DNA of 64,000 nucleotides from Acidimicrobiaceae bacterium (GCA_024641005.1 JAHEDX010000003.1:37920-101919); one strand, 5' to 3'; positions 16,093 to 24,694 are shown, counted from the first letter of the stretch. Translations and numbers: made by a program. Notes: a model not told the origin generated them from the letters alone.

Positions 16093-17028
16093 TCAGATCA
16101 AGACGTCGAGCGTCATCGCTCCGAACAACACCGTCACGTAGGTGATCGAGAAGCCGAACACCCGCATCGACGCCGACGCCGTCGGGTGGCTGCCGAGCCA
16201 GATCGTTGCACCGATGAACATCGCCCCCATGACGACGGCGGTCACGCTGTAGACGAAGCCGAGATCAGCGACCGGGATCAGGATGAGCGTGCAGGCGACC
16301 ATGGCCAGGGTGTGGCCCACCATCTGGCGGATCGCGTTCTGGAACGGCACCACGGCGGGCAGCATCGGAACGTTGGCGGCGCGGTAGTCATCGGCGTACT
16401 TGATGGCGAGCGCCCAGAAGTGTGGGGGCGTCCAGAAGAACATCACGGCGAACAACACGACCGGCGTCCAGCTGAGATCGTTCTGCACGGCGGCCCAGCC
16501 GACGAGCACGGGGACGGCGCCGGCGGCACCACCGATCACGATGTTCTGCTTGCTCGTGCGCTTGAGCCACAAGGTGTAGATGCCGACGTAGAACGCTGTG
16601 GCGGCGAGGGCCAGTGCTGCGGCGAGCAGATTGGCGCCCGCCCACAGCACGACGAACGCGACCATCTCGAGCACCAGGGCGAACACCAGGGCATTGCGGG
16701 GCTCGATCACACCCGTGACCAACGGCCGGTTCCTCGTGCGTTCCATCAGCTTGTCGATGTCGCGGTCGACGTACATGTTGATCGCGTTCGCTCCGCCGGC
16801 TGCGAGCGTGCCCCCGATCAGGGTGATGATCACCAGCCAGGTGGACGGCCAGCCGCCTTCGGCGAGCACCATCGTGGGTACCGTCGTGATCAACAGCAGT
16901 TCGATGATGCGCGGCTTCGTGAGCGCCACGTAGGCGCCCACGCTCGTCGTGGCGGTCCGCCGGCTGCCGTGAGCGATACCGCCAGGCGCCAGCCGAGACG
17001 GGACGAGAGGTCGACTGCCGACTGCCAT
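16093..17028 (-). CDS. ctaB: Protoheme IX farnesyltransferase (heme O synthase)
   Basis: Membrane UbiA-superfamily prenyltransferase of 311 aa that adds a farnesyl group to heme B, the first step to heme A for CtaD. The first Asp-rich motif NAINMYVDRDIDKLMERT and the second loop with DDYRAANVPMLP are present, with about nine helices. I start it at the ATG at 17026-17028; further upstream the frame only covers clpS antisense sequence. It is divergent from clpS and leads a two-gene unit with the DUF1479 gene. Heme A synthase (ctaA) is not in the window. Confidence 0.95.
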   Translation of the reverse strand: MAVGSRPLVPSRLAPGGIAHGSRRTATTSVGAYVALTKPRIIELLLITTVPTMVLAEGGWPSTWLVIITLIGGTLAAGGANAINMYVDRDIDKLMERTRNRPLVTGVIEPRNALVFALVLEMVAFVVLWAGANLLAAALALAATAFYVGIYTLWLKRTSKQNIVIGGAAGAVPVLVGWAAVQNDLSWTPVVLFAVMFFWTPPHFWALAIKYADDYRAANVPMLPAVVPFQNAIRQMVGHTLAMVACTLILIPVADLGFVYSVTAVVMGAMFIGATIWLGSHPTASASMRVFGFSITYVTVLFGAMTLDVLI

Positions 17029-17124
17029 ACCGCTCCCATCGTACGGCCCCGCGCACGAACCGGCCAACGCACCATGTCGCGCGTGTTCGTGACGCGATGT
17101 TCCGCCGCCAGGCACAATGGTGGG

Positions 17125-17430
17125 GTGCCGACGACCCTCGAACCGACGCGGGTGATCGAACCCGACGTGGACGAGCAGGTCGCGGCCGATCACCCATGGA
17201 TCGTGATCGTGTGGAACGACCCGGTGAACCTCATGAGCTATGTCACCTTCGTGCTGCAGAAGCTGTTCGGCTTTTCGAACGAAAAGGCCACGGCACTGAT
17301 GCTCGACGTGCACCACAAGGGCAGAGCCGTCGTCGCCAACGACACCAGGGAGCGGGCCGAGATGCACGTGTTCCGGCTACACGAGCACGGGCTGTGGGCG
17401 TCGATGGAGAAGGACGGCCCGAGCACATGA
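17125..17430 (+). CDS. clpS: ATP-dependent Clp protease adaptor ClpS
   Basis: Cytosolic N-end-rule adaptor of 101 aa that delivers substrates to ClpA/ClpC. The core is clear: VIVWNDPVNLMSYV (the conserved Asn-Asp hydrophobic-pocket segment), the helix SNEKATALMLDVHHKGRAVV, and the terminal ERAEMHVFRLHEHGLWASME. I chose the GTG at 17125, which gives the usual short N-terminal tail; the upstream ATG at 17117 is out of frame. The next gene, 37 bp on, is its frequent actinobacterial neighbour DUF2017. Confidence 0.95.
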   Translation: MPTTLEPTRVIEPDVDEQVAADHPWIVIVWNDPVNLMSYVTFVLQKLFGFSNEKATALMLDVHHKGRAVVANDTRERAEMHVFRLHEHGLWASMEKDGPST

Positions 17431-17467
17431 GCCTGCGACCGCACACCCGTGCGCAGGACGTTGCGTC

Positions 17468-17956
17468 GTGAGTCGCTTCCGTCCGCCCGTGCGATCCAAG
17501 GGAGACGGGTTCGTGGTCGATCTCGGCACCGACGAGTCCGACCTGATCCGCCGGCTGATCGGTGAACTGCGGTCGATGCTGACCGACCCATCGCCCGATC
17601 CCGGTGTCGAGGCGCTGCTCGTGCGGCTCTTCCCGCCCGCCCACCACGACGATCACGAGATGGAAGCCGAGTACCAACGCCTGATGCGTGAAGAACTCGT
17701 CCAGTCGAAACTCAGTGCCTTCGACATCGTCGACGAGACCTTGGCGGGCAAGGGCCGGATCGACGAGGCCCGGCTGCTGGCGGTGATGCAGTCGATCAAT
17801 TCGATCCGCCTCGTACTGGGCACGATGCTCGGTGTCAGCGACGACCCGGACGCCGATGAGGTCACCGCAGGCCTCGAGAGTTCGGCCGAGTACCACCTGT
17901 ACAGCTACTTGAGTTGGCTGCTCGAGTGGTGCGTCCGGGCCCTCGGCGCCGGCTGA
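17468..17956 (+). CDS. DUF2017 family protein
   Basis: A 162-aa, mostly helical cytosolic protein of the actinobacterial DUF2017 family, commonly encoded directly after clpS. The family has no established function; a role in regulated proteolysis is inferred from synteny. The GTG start gives MSRFRPPVRSK, typical of the family. Acidic helices about 20-45 and 75-150 are visible, with no membrane segment. A short hairpin with arms CCCGC/GCGGG (17963-17975) follows its stop and may limit convergent transcription. Confidence 0.85.
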   Translation: MSRFRPPVRSKGDGFVVDLGTDESDLIRRLIGELRSMLTDPSPDPGVEALLVRLFPPAHHDDHEMEAEYQRLMREELVQSKLSAFDIVDETLAGKGRIDEARLLAVMQSINSIRLVLGTMLGVSDDPDADEVTAGLESSAEYHLYSYLSWLLEWCVRALGAG

Positions 17957-17978
17957 GCCGTTCCCGCTTTGCGGGCGG

Positions 17979-18761
17979 TCAGCGACGATCGGGAAGGAAG
18001 CGGAACTGATCGCGGACTGCAGCGACGTGTTCGGTCGACAGATCGGCGAGCAGCACCGTTTCCGTACTGCCGCCGGTGGCGAGCAACTCACCCGATGGAT
18101 CGATGATCCTCGAGTCACCGGCGTAGTCGAGGCCGCCACCTCGGCCGACGCGGTTCACGCCGATCACGTACGCCTGGTTCTCGATCGCTCTCGCCCGCAA
18201 CAGGATCTGCCAGTGTTCACGACGTTTCTCGGGCCAGTTGGCGGGGACCAGATACAGATCGGTGTCGTCGGCCAACTGCCAGAACTCGTCGGCAAAACGC
18301 AGGTCGTAGCACACGAACATCGACACCCGGAAGCCCTCGACCTCGACCGTGACGAGCTCGGTACCGGCGCGCACGAACCGCTCCTCACCGGCGTACGAGA
18401 ACGGGTGAACCTTGCGGTAACGATGCTGCGTGCCGTCCGGTCCGGCCAACACGAAGCTGTTGGACGGACGCTGATCGTCAGCCGGGGCGTCGGCACGAAC
18501 CTCTGGGCACGAGCCGCCCATCCAGACACCGTGGAGACTCGCCTGGTCGGCCAGGAACCGCGACGATGGTCCGCCTTCCGGTTCGGTGACGAACTCGGGA
18601 TCGTCGAACCCGAACCCGGTCGAGAACGTTTCGGTCAGCATCACCAGTCCGGCTCCCGAAGCGACCGCGCCTGCGACCATCGGTGCGAGACGGTCGAAGT
18701 TGGCGGCGCGATCGTTCCAGACGATGTCGTGCTGTATCGCGGCGACGCGCAGGGTGCTCAC
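17979..18761 (-). CDS. Carbon-nitrogen hydrolase, omega-amidase (Nit2/YafV-like)
   Basis: A nitrilase-superfamily amidase of 260 aa. The Glu-Lys-Cys triad is visible: Glu in LTETFSTGF (about residue 44), Lys in RYRKVHPFSY, and Cys in FVCYDLRFADEFW. The YDLRF context and length match Nit2/YafV omega-amidases, which hydrolyse 2-oxoglutaramate and 2-oxosuccinamate. The start overlaps the stop of the upstream aminotransferase as ATGA. Such pairing is known for glutamine transaminase K plus omega-amidase, which pulls transamination of 2-oxo acids (including the methionine-salvage keto acid) forward. Exact substrates are inferred. Confidence 0.85.
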   Translation of the reverse strand: MSTLRVAAIQHDIVWNDRAANFDRLAPMVAGAVASGAGLVMLTETFSTGFGFDDPEFVTEPEGGPSSRFLADQASLHGVWMGGSCPEVRADAPADDQRPSNSFVLAGPDGTQHRYRKVHPFSYAGEERFVRAGTELVTVEVEGFRVSMFVCYDLRFADEFWQLADDTDLYLVPANWPEKRREHWQILLRARAIENQAYVIGVNRVGRGGGLDYAGDSRIIDPSGELLATGGSTETVLLADLSTEHVAAVRDQFRFLPDRR

Positions 18762-19942
18762 GGCGCCAGGGCTGCCAATCGCTCGACGGCGGCGTCGATG
18801 ACGTCGAGGCGCTTACAGCAGGCGAACCGCACCAGATGCCGACCGTGTTCGGGGTTGGCGTAGAAGACCTGGTTCGGGATCGCGACGACGCCGACCCGTT
18901 CGGGCAGCCCCAGACAGAAGGCGATCCCGTCTCCATCGGGTTGGATCGGCCGGATGTCGACGGTCGTGAAATAGGTGGCTTCGGGCCGATAGGCCGTGAA
19001 CCCGGCGGCGACCAGGCCGGTGTACAAGCGGTCACGTTTGGTCTCGAGATCGGCGGCGAGTGCGGCGAAGAACGAATCGGGCAGCCGCAGCCCGACCGCT
19101 GTCGCGGGTTGGAACGGGGCGCCGTTCACGTAGGTGAGGAACTGCTTGGCAGTCTTGGCGGCGTCGACCATGCTCGCCGGCCCACACATCCAGCCCGTCT
19201 TCCAGCCGGTGGTGTTGAAGGTCTTGCCGCCCGACGAGATGGTGAGCGTGCGTTCGGCCATTCCGGGCAGCCCCGCCATCGGAACGTGCTCGGTACCGGT
19301 GAACACGAGATGTTCGTAGACCTCGTCGGTCACCACCAGGACGTCATGTCGCTTCGCGAGACCGGCGATGAACTCGAGTTCATCGAGTGTGAACACCTTG
19401 CCGGTCGGGTTGTGGGGCGTGTTGAGCAGGATCAGCTTCGTGCGGTCCGTCACCGTCGCGCTGAATTCGTCGCGGTCGAACTGGTAGCGGCCCGTATCGG
19501 CATCCGGTCGCAGTACGACCGGCCTGAGCACCCCGCCGGCGAGCGCGATGCAGGCCTGGTAGCTGTCGTACATCGGCTCGAACAGCACGACCTCGTCGCC
19601 GACATCGAGCATGCCCAGTAGCGCCCCCGCCAGCGCCTCGGTGGCCCCCGCCGTGACGAGCACCTCGGTCTCGGCGTCGTAGTCGAGCCCGTAGAACCGC
19701 CGTTGGTGTTCGACGATCGCCTCGCGCAGGACGGGCATCCCCGGCCCGGGCGGATACTGGTTGACCCCGCTGCGGATCGCATCGACGGCCGCGTCGAGCA
19801 CCTCCGCCGGCCCGTCGGTGTCGGGAAATCCTTGGCCGAGGTTGATCGCGCCGGTCTTGACCGCGAGCGCCGACATCTCTGCGAAGATCGTGGTGCCGAA
19901 ACCGGCCAACTTCGAGGTCAACGGATGATCGACAGCGGCCAC
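18758..19942 (-). CDS. PLP-dependent aminotransferase, class I (glutamine/methionine-type)
   Basis: Fold-type I aminotransferase of 394 aa. The GTG start (MAAVDHPLTSKL) avoids an N-terminal Arg-rich stretch antisense to the MscS gene. Visible are the family's NLGQGFPDTDGP, NQYPPGPGMPVLR, NTPHNPTGKVF (PLP Asn), DEVYEHLVF (PLP Asp-Tyr) and SSGGKTFNTTGWKTGW with the Schiff-base Lys. The set matches the YbdL/kynurenine-aminotransferase III and DapC group. Coupling to an omega-amidase favours a glutamine- or methionine-using transaminase over DapC, but sequence alone does not decide. Confidence 0.85.
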   Translation of the reverse strand: MAAVDHPLTSKLAGFGTTIFAEMSALAVKTGAINLGQGFPDTDGPAEVLDAAVDAIRSGVNQYPPGPGMPVLREAIVEHQRRFYGLDYDAETEVLVTAGATEALAGALLGMLDVGDEVVLFEPMYDSYQACIALAGGVLRPVVLRPDADTGRYQFDRDEFSATVTDRTKLILLNTPHNPTGKVFTLDELEFIAGLAKRHDVLVVTDEVYEHLVFTGTEHVPMAGLPGMAERTLTISSGGKTFNTTGWKTGWMCGPASMVDAAKTAKQFLTYVNGAPFQPATAVGLRLPDSFFAALAADLETKRDRLYTGLVAAGFTAYRPEATYFTTVDIRPIQPDGDGIAFCLGLPERVGVVAIPNQVFYANPEHGRHLVRFACCKRLDVIDAAVERLAALAP

Positions 19943-19982
19943 GCCGACAGCGTAGGCGTCGCGCCCACCTCGAACCGTCCGG

Positions 19983-20960
19983 TCACGCTGCGTCGCCCGA
20001 CGGGTCCTTGCCCATCCGGACCGGATCGGACCGAATCGTGACATCTTCGGTCGACGAAGCAACCGTGATCCCCGCCTCGGCGAACCGTTCCAGGACACGC
20101 CGGGTCAGATCGTCCTTCACCCACCTGGCGGTGCGCACCGGCACCACGAACCGGGCGGCGAGTTCGAGATAGTTGTCCGTCGCGCGGACGAACACGCGAG
20201 GCTCGACCTCGGTGCGGGCGACCGGGTAGCGGTGCAGCATCGCCGAGATCGCTTCCTCCGCCTGCTTCGACGAGGAGACGCGCAGGGCCTCCTCGGTCAT
20301 GATCCGTTCGGCGAGATGCCAGTCGTCGCGGTAGGCGACCGGGATCGTCACTTCCTCCCAGATGAACTCGAACGAGGAGCTGTAGTTGAAGACCGGCTCG
20401 GTGAAGGTCGCCTTGTTCGAGATCGACACGATCCGCCCCGTGTACTGCCGACCCCGCACCCATGTGTCGTCACCGACGCTCGATCCGATCTCCATCACCT
20501 TGGTGCGCAACGGCGTGATGTCGATCACGTCACCGCGGACACCGCCGAGTTGCACCCTGTCCCCGACTCGGAAGATCGAGCCCGAGACGATGTTGAACCA
20601 GCCGGCCAGAGCGCCGATCAGTTCCTGCATGGCGAATGCGAGGCCCGCTGCCGTCAATCCGAGGACCAACCCGAGTTGGCCGGCAAACGGACGCCACACG
20701 ATGCCGAGACCGATCAGTGCCACGACCGCAACCGAGTAATGGGCGATCTTGCGGGCGTAGTACTTGCGGTACCGGTCCGCGACCCGCCGTGACGACAATC
20801 GGCCGGCCACGGCACCCACGAACACCGCCAGTGCCGCAACGACGGCAGTCGTCGCCAACTTGCCCTCGACCGAGGCGTTGTCGACGAACAGGTCCCACAC
20901 GACCGTTGCCCTCCACTCGGGGCCGATTCGGCCACCGATGTCATCTACTGGCTCCACCAC
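19983..20960 (-). CDS. Mechanosensitive ion channel, MscS family
   Basis: Small-conductance mechanosensitive channel that releases solutes on hypo-osmotic shock. About 325 aa with helices near 38-56, 75-92 and 98-120. The pore helix and following beta domain (AAGLAFAMQELIGALAGWF, then FRVGDRVQLGGVRGDV) are typical of MscS. The cytoplasmic part contains ISNKATFTEPVFNYS. Start is uncertain: TTG, GTG and GTG occur in three successive codons (20963 to 20955) and none has a clear ribosome binding site; I used the first GTG. Confidence 0.9.
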   Translation of the reverse strand: MVEPVDDIGGRIGPEWRATVVWDLFVDNASVEGKLATTAVVAALAVFVGAVAGRLSSRRVADRYRKYYARKIAHYSVAVVALIGLGIVWRPFAGQLGLVLGLTAAGLAFAMQELIGALAGWFNIVSGSIFRVGDRVQLGGVRGDVIDITPLRTKVMEIGSSVGDDTWVRGRQYTGRIVSISNKATFTEPVFNYSSSFEFIWEEVTIPVAYRDDWHLAERIMTEEALRVSSSKQAEEAISAMLHRYPVARTEVEPRVFVRATDNYLELAARFVVPVRTARWVKDDLTRRVLERFAEAGITVASSTEDVTIRSDPVRMGKDPSGDAA

Positions 20961-21050
20961 CAATTGGACGTCCGACGGCGTCGCCTCGACCAGAGAAGGA
21001 GGTCCCGGAGCATGAAGCGAACGGATCGCGCTCGGTCACCGGAAAACGAG

Positions 21051-21076
21051 CGAATCCCCCGAGATCGGGGGATTCG
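21051..21076 (-). terminator. Rho-independent terminator of tRNA-Arg
   Basis: A 10-bp perfect stem (CGAATCCCCC / GGGGGATTCG) with a 6-nt loop lies 5 bp beyond the tRNA-Arg 3' end on the minus strand. It is followed on that strand by CTCGTTTTCC, a short T run. Confidence 0.75.
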
Positions 21077-21081
21077 TGCAG

Positions 21082-21154
21082 CGCGCCCGAAGAGATTCGA
21101 ACTCCTAACCTTCTGATCCGTAGTCAGATGCTCTATCCGTTGAGCTACGGGCGC
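21082..21154 (-). tRNA. tRNA-Arg (anticodon ACG)
   Basis: A 73-nt cloverleaf read on the minus strand. Acceptor arms GCGCCCG and CGGGCGC pair perfectly, the D loop contains AACGG, the anticodon loop is CTACGGA with ACG, and the T arm has GTTCGAAT. Discriminator G; CCA is not encoded. ACG is expected to become ICG and read CGU/CGC/CGA. Confidence 0.97.
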
Positions 21155-21223
21155 CGAGCGGCAACAGTGTAGAGCCCGCGCGAGCGAAACGGAACCTTCG
21201 CGTTCGCCACGAACAGCGGGTGT

Positions 21224-22678
21224 TCAGCCACCCCAGGGGCCCCAACCGCCGGCACGCTGGTAGAGACCGTAGGCGGCCCGAATGTTCTTGCCCGCGTCGA
21301 ACAGATCGCTCGAGGAGTAGATGCCGTAGTCGTCGAGCCAGCTCTTGTGCACGCTCCAGTACAGCTGGAACACGCCGTAGCAACACGAGCCGTTGTGAGC
21401 GGTCGCGATGAAGTTGCTCTCGCGCTTGGCGATCTGCAGCGCCTTCTCCTCGAGTTCGTCTGGCCAGACGTCGCGGATGATCTGTTGCACCTCGCTCTGG
21501 CTGGCCGGCTGTGTCGACGTGGTGGTCGGCTCGGTCGAGGGCGTCGTCGCGGCCGGCGCTTGCGTGGTGACCGGTGACGTCGTGGGGGTCGGCAACTGTG
21601 ACGGCATGGTCGCACCGGGCGGCAGACAGATGTCGTCGCCGGGGTAGATCACGGTGTCGACGGTCGCCCGATTCTGAGCGAGCAGCTCCCCAGGGCTGAC
21701 GCCGGCAGCATCTGCGATGCGGTACCAGGAGTCGCCGGCGCCGGCAACATACGCCGCAGTGCAGTCCGGAACGATTCGTTCCGCTGTGGCGGACACCGCA
21801 GCGGCCTCGTTGGAGGACTCCGCCTGGGTCTGTGGGACGTCACCGACCGTGACCGACGACGATGCTGCCGAAGTCGGTGATGCGGACGAGGTGGCCTCGG
21901 CCGCGCCATCGTCGACCGGTGGGGCAACGGCGGCAGCGGCCGGGTTCGTGGATGCAGAGGCGACGGGGGCCGACGCGGCAGAAGTGTTCGACGACTGATC
22001 CGACGCGGCACCGCCGGTCGACAGCGGCGCCTCAACCAGCATCGCGGCCCCGGGTGCGATGGCGCCCCCGATCGGGCCCTCCGAGTCGGGGCGTAACGCC
22101 AACGCGATCGGGAGGAGCAGCACTGCGACCACGATCAGCATGCCGATGCGAACGAGCAGCGGATCGACGGCACTCACACCAATGCGGTCGACCAGCGGCT
22201 GCAGCGGCGAGAGCGGAACGAGGTCGTGATCGTCTGCATCGTCGAACTCAGGCGTCGGATGCGGGCCAGTAATTGCGAAGTCGTCGAACGCGTCGAAGTC
22301 GTCAGGGCCGTCGTGGTGCCGGCCGGCAGCGAGCTCTCCGAGCGACACCTCGCCGGCGGCCAGGCGCCGGGGGGCGGGCGCCTGGGACTCGCTCACCACG
22401 CCGTGCTGACGGGTTCGTTCGACGGTACCGGTGGCGTACGAGCGAGCTTTGCGCTGCGGACGGAGCGCCCGTACTCCGTCGCGGATGGCGTTCAGCGATC
22501 CGGTGGTGTCGTCTCGCCTCGTGCCACCGGTCGGGTCGTGGTGATCGGTGCCGCCATCCACGACCGGTGTCTCTCGGGAGACCCACCCGCGCGAACTGCC
22601 CCAGAACTGCTGGGTGATGTCGGCGGCCTCGTCGGCCTCTGCATCGAATGGTGAACTCGTGTGGTCACGTCGCATCAT
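21224..22678 (-). CDS. Membrane-anchored LysM and lytic-transglycosylase-like protein
   Basis: Predicted type II membrane protein of 484 aa. Residues 1-170 are cytoplasmic, acidic and disordered. A single helix lies about 178-196 (MLIVVAVLLLPIALAL). A Ser/Ala/Thr-rich linker follows, then a LysM peptidoglycan-binding domain (about 310-360; GDSWYRIADAAGVSPGELL) and a C-terminal lysozyme-like domain with probable catalytic Glu in IAKRESNF and the GVFQLYWSVHK segment. The C-terminus GPWGG matches the usual end of such domains. It is likely a cell-wall lytic transglycosylase. Two ATG codons are adjacent at 22673-22678; either could start. Confidence 0.85.
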   Translation of the reverse strand: MMRRDHTSSPFDAEADEAADITQQFWGSSRGWVSRETPVVDGGTDHHDPTGGTRRDDTTGSLNAIRDGVRALRPQRKARSYATGTVERTRQHGVVSESQAPAPRRLAAGEVSLGELAAGRHHDGPDDFDAFDDFAITGPHPTPEFDDADDHDLVPLSPLQPLVDRIGVSAVDPLLVRIGMLIVVAVLLLPIALALRPDSEGPIGGAIAPGAAMLVEAPLSTGGAASDQSSNTSAASAPVASASTNPAAAAVAPPVDDGAAEATSSASPTSAASSSVTVGDVPQTQAESSNEAAAVSATAERIVPDCTAAYVAGAGDSWYRIADAAGVSPGELLAQNRATVDTVIYPGDDICLPPGATMPSQLPTPTTSPVTTQAPAATTPSTEPTTTSTQPASQSEVQQIIRDVWPDELEEKALQIAKRESNFIATAHNGSCCYGVFQLYWSVHKSWLDDYGIYSSSDLFDAGKNIRAAYGLYQRAGGWGPWGG

Positions 22679-22854
22679 GATGGTGTGGTCCCCCCCAACG
22701 GGGCGCTCCAGATGTCAGGTCTACTCGTTCCGTCACGAAACCGCAACACGGACGACATCGGATCGCAATCAAATGACAGCGTTGTAACATCCGGACGCGA
22801 CGGTGAGGACCGACGGATCCCGATCGATCTTGCGATGTCGATCCGGACGCGGAA

Positions 22855-22893
22855 CGAGCCGGGCGGGCACGATGCACGTGCCCACTCGGCTCG
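22855..22893 (-). terminator. Stem-loop downstream of tRNA-Ser(GCT)
   Basis: Two nested stems, CGAGCCG/CGGCTCG outside and GGGCACG/CGTGCCC inside, lie about 10 bp past the tRNA-Ser 3' end. No T run follows on the minus strand, so termination is plausible but unproven. Confidence 0.45.
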
Positions 22894-22902
22894 ACCGACT
22901 GG

Positions 22903-22991
22903 CGGAGAGGGTGGGATTTGAACCCACGGACCACCTTGCGATGGTCAACGCCTTAGCAGGGCGCCCCATTCGGCCGCTCTGGCACCTCTCC
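22903..22991 (-). tRNA. tRNA-Ser (anticodon GCT)
   Basis: An 89-nt class II tRNA on the minus strand with a long variable arm. Acceptor arms GGAGAGG and CCTCTCC pair, the anticodon loop reads CTGCTAA with GCT, and the T arm has GTTCAAAT. Discriminator G; no encoded CCA. It reads AGC/AGU. Confidence 0.96.
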
Positions 22992-23084
22992 GAGGCGGCC
23001 TGAGTCTACGGGATCGCGCAGCCGAACGGAACGGTCGGACGGATGCCGGTGGACGAATCGGCGACGATCACTAACCTGGCCGAC

Positions 23085-23169
23085 GGAACGGTGGCAGAGC
23101 GGACAAATGCACTCGCCTTGAAAGCGAGAGGCTCGAAAGGGCCCGGGGGTTCGAATCCCTCCCGTTCCG
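23085..23169 (+). tRNA. tRNA-Ser (anticodon TGA)
   Basis: An 85-nt class II tRNA on the plus strand, 93 bp from and divergent to tRNA-Ser(GCT). Acceptor arms GGAACGG/CCGTTCC pair, the anticodon loop is CTTGAAA with TGA, and the T arm has GGTTCGAATCC. Discriminator G; no encoded CCA. It reads UCA and other UCN codons. Confidence 0.97.
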
Positions 23170-23181
23170 CTGCAAGAACGA

Positions 23182-23215
23182 CAACGGTCCGAACCCCACA
23201 GGGTTCGGACCGTTG
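23182..23215 (+). terminator. Terminator hairpin after tRNA-Ser(TGA)
   Basis: A perfect 15-bp stem (CAACGGTCCGAACCC / GGGTTCGGACCGTTG) with loop CACA begins 12 bp after the tRNA. The following CATTC is only weakly T-rich. It also lies beyond the convergent phasin-like gene and may serve both directions. Confidence 0.7.
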
Positions 23216-23253
23216 CATTCACGGGCGAGGCCGAGCCTCTCCGGATCGAGACG

Positions 23254-23610
23254 TCATGCGGCCTTGGCGACCTTTCGGCGCGATGCCGTGCGGCTCGCCG
23301 CAGGCTTCGCCGGCGCCGAGACGACGTGCCCGGGAACGCTGTCGACCTTCGCCAACATCGGGTCCATCGCCTTCATCATCTTGCGAGCGAACGCTGCCTG
23401 CTCGTCGACGAAGCGCTTGCGGAACTTCAGCTGATAGTCGACGAATTCGGCCGTGGTGGGGACTTGTGCCATGAACGACGGGCGCTCGGGCACGAATCTC
23501 GCGAACGTCTCTGCCCTCTCACCGGCAAACTTCAACACGGGCTCTTCGACCTTCTTCACCATCGTGAAGTAGTCGTCCTGCCACTCCTTCATGGTCGACA
23601 TCATGGACAT
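23254..23610 (-). CDS. Small phasin-like protein with basic Ala/Lys tail
   Basis: A 118-aa protein. I start it at the ATG at 23608-23610 because AAGGAG lies 11 nt upstream. The N-terminal 85 residues are amphipathic helix, rich in Phe, Met and Lys (FTMVKKVEEPVLKFAGERAE). The C-terminus is a basic, Pro/Ala/Lys/Arg-rich tail (KPAASRTASRRKVAKAA) like those of granule-bound phasins such as PhaF, which touch DNA. This suggests a polyhydroxyalkanoate-granule protein, but no PHA synthase lies nearby, so the function is tentative. No signal peptide or membrane helix. Confidence 0.6.
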   Translation of the reverse strand: MSMMSTMKEWQDDYFTMVKKVEEPVLKFAGERAETFARFVPERPSFMAQVPTTAEFVDYQLKFRKRFVDEQAAFARKMMKAMDPMLAKVDSVPGHVVSAPAKPAASRTASRRKVAKAA

Positions 23611-23737
23611 GATCACACCTCTCCTTCGAGCCACCTTGGCCCAGTTCCATGGTGCTCCGAAGTGCTGCCTTTTGCAAGCAACATGCGTGTGGCAGTTACC
23701 ACACCCTTGATGGTCTCGCTGATGGTCCCGCTGTTGG

Positions 23738-24694
23738 TCAGACCCGCCGGATACGACGCTCGCCGAACAGGCCGGTCGGTCGAACGGCCAGCACGAGAAT
23801 CATCACCACATAGGGCAGGATGATCGGAAACCCGGCTCCGAGCACCCCGGCCCAGCCCGACAGCAAGCGGCCGGTGCTCGTTTGCAGCAATCCGATCGCG
23901 AGCCCGCCGAGCAGCGCGCCGCCGTATGAGTCCCAGCCACCGAGCGCCAGAATCGGCAACGCTCGAAAGAAGAGGCCCGGCACCGAGACGACGGCCACCG
24001 AACCGGTCGCCTCGGGCGAGAACGACAAACCGACGGCCGCGATCGTGGCGAGCGCGCCCGCCATCGCCCAGCTCAGTCTCGACACGAAGGCTGCATCGAT
24101 CCCCACCGACGCAGCGACCTCGTGATCCGACGAGAACGCGCGCGTCATCAACCCCCACTTCGTTCGTGTGAACGCGTACACACCGCCGAACGCAACGAGC
24201 GCCATCACCATCATCGGGATGTACGACTGCGCGACCAGCGCGTCGCCGACCTGCCAGGTGCGCGCCGCCCACGGCGTGTGCAGATGACGAGGGATCGGCG
24301 CCTCCCGGAGCAAGACACCCAACGGGATCGATACTCCGACCGTTGCGAGCAACATCGCGAATTGCGAGCGTCCGAGCATCGGCCGAATCGCGACCCGTTC
24401 GACCATCATCGCGAACACTGCCGCCAAGACCACCGCCAACACGAGGTTCGCAGACCAGCCCCACAACGAATCGGCAAAGCGGCCCAAGGGATTGGCCCCA
24501 CGCAGACGGACGACACCGAGCCCCCCGTCACCTACCATCGACGCCATGAACAGGGCGCCGGCTGCACCCAGCACGCCGTGCGCGAAGTTGAGGATTCCGG
24601 TCGCCCGGTAGACGGTGACGAAGCCGAGCGCGACCACCCCGTACATCGACCCGACGGCGACACCCCGCACGGTGATCTCGATCAGCGCTTCCAC
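23738..24694 (-). CDS. Branched-chain amino-acid-type ABC permease (LivH family), orphan
   Basis: A 318-aa membrane permease of the LivH type. Diagnostic segments are YRATGILNFAHGVLGAAGAL (N-terminal NFAHG) and the EAA-like ASVGIDAAFVSRLSWAMAGALA. About eight helices; length is normal. In this family LivH works with LivM, two ATPases (LivG, LivF) and a binding protein, but none of these flanks the gene: an SDR lies upstream and a phasin-like gene downstream. It is therefore an orphan permease whose partners must be elsewhere, or a remnant of a larger locus. Frame and motifs are intact. The substrate is unknown. Confidence 0.88.
   Translation of the reverse strand: MEALIEITVRGVAVGSMYGVVALGFVTVYRATGILNFAHGVLGAAGALFMASMVGDGGLGVVRLRGANPLGRFADSLWGWSANLVLAVVLAAVFAMMVERVAIRPMLGRSQFAMLLATVGVSIPLGVLLREAPIPRHLHTPWAARTWQVGDALVAQSYIPMMVMALVAFGGVYAFTRTKWGLMTRAFSSDHEVAASVGIDAAFVSRLSWAMAGALATIAAVGLSFSPEATGSVAVVSVPGLFFRALPILALGGWDSYGGALLGGLAIGLLQTSTGRLLSGWAGVLGAGFPIILPYVVMILVLAVRPTGLFGERRIRRV

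Noticed and set aside
21051..23215. tRNA cluster as a genomic island attachment site
   Set aside because: The three tRNA genes have no duplicated 3' ends and no integrase nearby; the genes between are ordinary core genes.
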